This document shows positions 52,645-55,579 of a stretch of 55,579 bases of DNA, piece after piece. Location: assembly GCA_022826945.1 (NCBI GenBank), contig JAJDTY010000072.1:1-55579 (forward strand). Direction: 5' to 3'. The position numbers and the translations under genes were made by a program. How positions within the stretch are numbered: the first letter of the stretch is position 1; the number at the start of each line of letters is the position of its first letter. The stretch is from Candidatus Binatia bacterium. GTDB lineage: Bacteria; Desulfobacterota; Binatia; Bin18. The notes below the pieces were generated by a model. That model did not search any database. It was given only the letters and a program-made list of their open reading frames with translations, and had not been told where the DNA came from.

Positions 52645-53502
52645 CTAGCCGGGGCCGGCAAATTCGGACGCCGGGTCGCCGGCGATTCGGGCGTGGTACA
52701 TCACCCGCGCTTCGGTCATGTCCCAGGGGCGGGACTGGTGCAGCAGGCGACGGTTGTCCCACAGCACGGCGTCGCCGACCGTCCACTTGTGATGATAGAC
52801 GCGCGGCGGCTGACAGGTATGGTCCACCAGGGCCTTGAGCAGTTGTTCGGATTCGGTTGGGTCCATTCCCGGAATGCCGTAGGCATGACGGCCGATCAGC
52901 AGAGACTTGCGCCCGGTCTCGGGGTGGGTTTTCACCAGGGGCCGCAACGGCGGCTCCTTCACGTCCAGACCATAGCCGTTATAGTCGCCGCCTTTTTTGG
53001 CTGCAAACCCGATCTTTTTCTGTGAGTAGCGCAGGGAATGGTAGGCCGACAGATCGGCGACTTTCTCTTTCATGGCGTTGTCGAGCGCGTCATACCCGGC
53101 GCGCAAATCCGCCCAGCCGGTCTCCCCGCGCGCCGAAGGCACGACGTGGGCCGTGAACACCGCGCCCTTGGCCTGCACGGGCATATAGGTGCTGTCGCAA
53201 TGCCAGCCCATATTCCCTTTGAGGACCTGAATCATCTCATCCGAATCGTCTTCGACGCGAATGCTGCCGTCTTTTTTGACGTTGCTGATTGGCACCAGAT
53301 CAAACTCCAGCTCCCCGAAGCGTTTGGCAAATGCGACCTGCTCGTCATTGGAGAGATGCTGGTCCGGGAAGATGAGCAGCGCGTACTCCAGCCAGGTGTC
53401 GTACAGCCGGCTGAAGGTGGGCTGGTCAATGTCGGCCAGCTTGAGTCCGGTTACGGTCGCCCCAAAGCTCGCGTCGAGCGGTTCAACGTGGAAATCTGTC
53501 AT
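52645..53502 (-). CDS. TauD/TfdA-family Fe(II)/2-oxoglutarate dioxygenase
   Basis: A 285-residue oxygenase. The iron triad is H-x-D in 'GWHCDSTYMPVQAKG' and the late His in 'LLHQSRPWDMTEARVMYHAR', with the Arg for 2-oxoglutarate in the same segment. Length and the opening 'FHVEPLDASFGATVTGLKLA' match taurine or alkylsulfonate dioxygenases. The substrate is uncertain. Confidence 0.92.
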   Translation of the reverse strand: MTDFHVEPLDASFGATVTGLKLADIDQPTFSRLYDTWLEYALLIFPDQHLSNDEQVAFAKRFGELEFDLVPISNVKKDGSIRVEDDSDEMIQVLKGNMGWHCDSTYMPVQAKGAVFTAHVVPSARGETGWADLRAGYDALDNAMKEKVADLSAYHSLRYSQKKIGFAAKKGGDYNGYGLDVKEPPLRPLVKTHPETGRKSLLIGRHAYGIPGMDPTESEQLLKALVDHTCQPPRVYHHKWTVGDAVLWDNRRLLHQSRPWDMTEARVMYHARIAGDPASEFAGPG

Positions 53503-53582
53503 CGGTGTGCGTCCTCCTCGGTTGCCTCAGCATGACGCGCGAACGGAAAACTGTCAATCCGTTCCATATGTTGGTTGTCCAG

Positions 53583-53846
53583 CTAAGCCGCCTTTGCTTC
53601 GATCTCGAACCGGACACGCAAGCCGGCCCGAGCTAATATGTTGATCAGTTTATCGATGCTAAAGCGGCTAATCTCTCCCTGCATCACATTACTGATACGA
53701 GGCTGGGTCTCACCAAAGAGGGCCGCGGCCTCAACCCGGGTCCAGCCCCGGTCTTGAATGTGTTGCCGTAGGTCGAGCATGAGGTCGGCCCGGATTTTCA
53801 AATTGGCCGCCTCTTCCGCATCAAATCCCCAGGTCCACAGAGACAT
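53583..53846 (-). CDS. XRE-family helix-turn-helix regulator (antitoxin-like)
   Basis: An 87-residue protein with an HTH at about 34-60 ('WTRVEAAALFGETQPRISNV') and the tail 'FSIDKLINILARAGLRVRFE', as in antitoxins paired with RelE/HigB-like toxins. No toxin gene is visible upstream, where it would be expected, so it may be an orphan. Confidence 0.85.
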   Translation of the reverse strand: MSLWTWGFDAEEAANLKIRADLMLDLRQHIQDRGWTRVEAAALFGETQPRISNVMQGEISRFSIDKLINILARAGLRVRFEIEAKAA

Positions 53847-53947
53847 TGTCTTGGCCTCGTGTGACGCTCATGACCTGACCGCCGTTTTCGAGCCTTCTGC
53901 AAGCCATTGTTTTTACCGGGCGCTGTCCACTGACAGGGATGTTCCGG

Positions 53948-55012
53948 TCAGGAAACGCGCGCCCAAATGTCGTCACGGCGATGCGGCATACTGGTATGAC
54001 GGGGACCACGTTCATACACCATAATCCGCATCCCGTGACTCTCGTTCAACGGGAAATAGTGGTGCCGATCACCGGACGGCTCGAGCGTGAGCCCCTTCGC
54101 TCCAGGTGCCAACGGAGTCCCGTCACAGTTGACCATGGTAATGCCCTTGGCCGCCATGTGGTCATAGAACGCATCGAGGTCGTCCACTTCAGCCGCCACT
54201 TCCATGACATAGCCGTCACCTTTTTCTTTGAGAAGATCCAGCACAGACCCGGCTGACGTCGGCTGGACCAATTGCACCCAAACGCCATTGGCCTCAATGA
54301 ATGCGCACTGCATATCACCAAGGTTGCTCGCACCCCCGTCAAGGCGAAATTCGGCGGGATGGCGCTTGAGCCCCATGATGTCGGTATAGAATTCCGCCGT
54401 CCTCGACAGGTCTTCGACGAGAATGCACACGCGATCAATACGCGGACTGTTCGGCTTGGGTTTTTCGTTCGTCCACCCCTCGTCGCGAATGTTTAAGAGG
54501 TTGGTCGCATCGTCCAGCCGCCGCTCGTAGACTTCAATGGTCGTCCCCTGACTGATGTCTGCCGGCCAGTAGGCAATGAGCTGTCCGGTCTCAGCGGTCG
54601 CCGCATCCCCGCGTACGCTTTCTTGGATTCTGCCGCCATCTTTGAGTGGAGCGCCATCCATGCTGAGCATCTGAATGCCTTTCGCGTCCATCTCCTCAAG
54701 CACTTTTCGATAGTCCGCATCAACCGCTTCAAAATTCACCTCAACAATGGCGCCCTTCCCCACCTCTTCCAGGATGTCCATGCCGGGTCCGGGGGAGGTT
54801 GGTAAAACCAACTCCAACCACAAGCCACCGCCATGAACGAAGGCCGCTTTCATGCCGCCCGTTGTTTCGTCTTCTGCGCTGACCTCAACCACCATGGGGT
54901 GGCGCTTCCAGCCAACAATCTCGGTCAGGAACGCAGCCGTTTTATCAATGTCTTCTACCCAGACTGCCAAATGATCGAGTCGCAATTGCGGCTTTCCCTG
55001 CTCGTTCGGCAT
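53948..55012 (-). CDS. two-domain VOC-family protein
   Basis: A 354-residue protein with two vicinal-oxygen-chelate domains: the first starts 'LRLDHLAVWVEDIDKTAAFL', the second 'PRIDRVCILVEDLSRTAEFY'. In the second the first metal His is replaced by Arg, so metal use may differ between halves. The ATG at 55012 is chosen over an upstream frame. Possible glyoxalase or ring-cleaving dioxygenase-like role; substrate unknown. Confidence 0.85.
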   Translation of the reverse strand: MPNEQGKPQLRLDHLAVWVEDIDKTAAFLTEIVGWKRHPMVVEVSAEDETTGGMKAAFVHGGGLWLELVLPTSPGPGMDILEEVGKGAIVEVNFEAVDADYRKVLEEMDAKGIQMLSMDGAPLKDGGRIQESVRGDAATAETGQLIAYWPADISQGTTIEVYERRLDDATNLLNIRDEGWTNEKPKPNSPRIDRVCILVEDLSRTAEFYTDIMGLKRHPAEFRLDGGASNLGDMQCAFIEANGVWVQLVQPTSAGSVLDLLKEKGDGYVMEVAAEVDDLDAFYDHMAAKGITMVNCDGTPLAPGAKGLTLEPSGDRHHYFPLNESHGMRIMVYERGPRHTSMPHRRDDIWARVS

Positions 55013-55269
55013 AGCCTCCTCCTGGCACGTGCACAACACTGCAAGAAGAAGCTTAGCAAGAAAAAGCTCTTGTGCCTGCAAGGGCTTCTCTCAACCGCAG
55101 TGGGGTGAGCCCGACCGGGGGCGGTCCCCACCTGCCCGGGTCTCTTTTTTCCTTATTTTCCGTTCTTTCTTGCCCTTTCTACCCATGTGGGCAGCGCATT
55201 TTTCGTCCCGATAGTGTACGCGCAGTAAGATCCTCGCCTGCTCATTGGTGTGTTTCAAATAAACTTCGT

Positions 55270-55579
55270 ATGACGGACATGTATGTGAGAGAAGGGCAAC
55301 CCAGGCGGAGGGGGAGTTGGTTCGAACGCCTCCTTTTGATCGGGCTCGGTTGTCTTGTCCTCTCTGCGTATCTGCGAGTAGCGGGACGCCTGGAGACCCT
55401 CGAACAGGCCCTGGCCACGCGCGAGCACGGGGCCAGCCCCCGGTGCGCCTGGCAGCCCTGGGTGCGGGCGCAAGACGCGGGGGCGCAAACCTGTCCGGCG
55501 GGCTCCTATGTCAAAGGGGTGGGCATCGCCTACGAGGACGGCTTCCGGCGGTCCTACCCCCTCCAATATCGGTTGTACT
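55270..55579 (+). CDS. unknown membrane-anchored protein, 3' partial
   Basis: A frame starting at ATG 55270 stays open to the window end (103 codons). It predicts a basic N-terminus, a membrane helix ('LLLIGLGCLVLSAYLRV') at about 21-37 and an extracytoplasmic part with two Cys ('RCAWQPW' and 'QTCPAGSYVKG'). No family recognised. The end of the gene lies outside the window. Confidence 0.5.
   Translation, partial: MTDMYVREGQPRRRGSWFERLLLIGLGCLVLSAYLRVAGRLETLEQALATREHGASPRCAWQPWVRAQDAGAQTCPAGSYVKGVGIAYEDGFRRSYPLQYRLY

Noticed and set aside
55310..55335. GGTTCGAA T-loop-like string suggesting a tRNA
   Set aside because: It lies in an open coding frame and no acceptor, D or anticodon arms can be drawn around it.

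Overview
This 55.6 kb window comes from a GC-rich bacterial chromosome, not a plasmid or phage: it carries ffh, the ribosomal protein genes rpsP and rplS, trmD, clpP and a complete cytochrome c maturation operon. The order ffh-rpsP-khpA-rimM-trmD-SPOUT methyltransferase-rplS, a System I Ccm operon with a Cys-type CcmE, and a rich set of small-molecule oxidation enzymes suggest an uncultured Gram-negative lineage near Desulfobacterota or Candidatus Tectomicrobia. That placement is inference from gene content and family style only.

Layout. 1-2.3 kb: end of a PLP decarboxylase gene, translationally coupled to an alpha/beta hydrolase. 2.3-7.9 kb (minus): ccmE-F-H-(I-like)-A-B-C-D, with a 49-codon ccmD too short for most gene finders. 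8.0-12.5 kb (plus): SRP, ribosome and tRNA-modification operon. 12.5-16.5 kb (minus): a tight five-gene operon of mostly membrane proteins, one of DUF6754 type, with no known function. 16.6-18.6 kb: a DUF433 gene, a thioredoxin-reductase-like gene and clpP. 18.6-24.8 kb (minus): a complete oligopeptide ABC transporter. 24.9-27.3 kb: VOC protein, menA-type prenyltransferase, htpX. 27.4-32 kb: a more AT-rich accessory segment with a duplicated htpX scar, a 70-bp MITE and a two-gene module of a large split Ser/Thr kinase plus an unknown partner. 32-45 kb: metabolic genes (cyclase-family hydrolase, HAD, class V aminotransferase, gamma-carbonic anhydrase, EthD, amidohydrolase, Baeyer-Villiger monooxygenase, cupin), a rhomboid protease, a secreted VWA protein, a beta-helix protein and two terminator-capped candidate RNAs. 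45-54 kb: a defence/toxin-antitoxin island holding a phosphorothioation-associated methyltransferase without dnd genes, intact and broken TA loci, an AAA/DUF4143 ATPase behind a 50-bp palindrome, an HNH endonuclease, a cysteine-desulfurase stub and a second MITE copy. 52.6-55.6 kb: TauD dioxygenase, XRE regulator, double-VOC protein and the start of an unknown membrane-anchored protein.

Three repeat classes stand out. (1) Five dispersed palindromes of about 47-57 bp (arm consensus AAAGAGTAAACGTGTCC) sit at gene ends, and three of them supply the neighbouring gene's stop codon. (2) Two 70-bp MITE copies each have perfect 8-bp target duplications; one has rewritten the C-terminus of the kinase gene. 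(3) In-frame nonamer repeats lie in two ccm genes. The strongest candidates for undescribed biology are the kinase/partner module, the five-gene membrane operon and the dispersed palindrome family.
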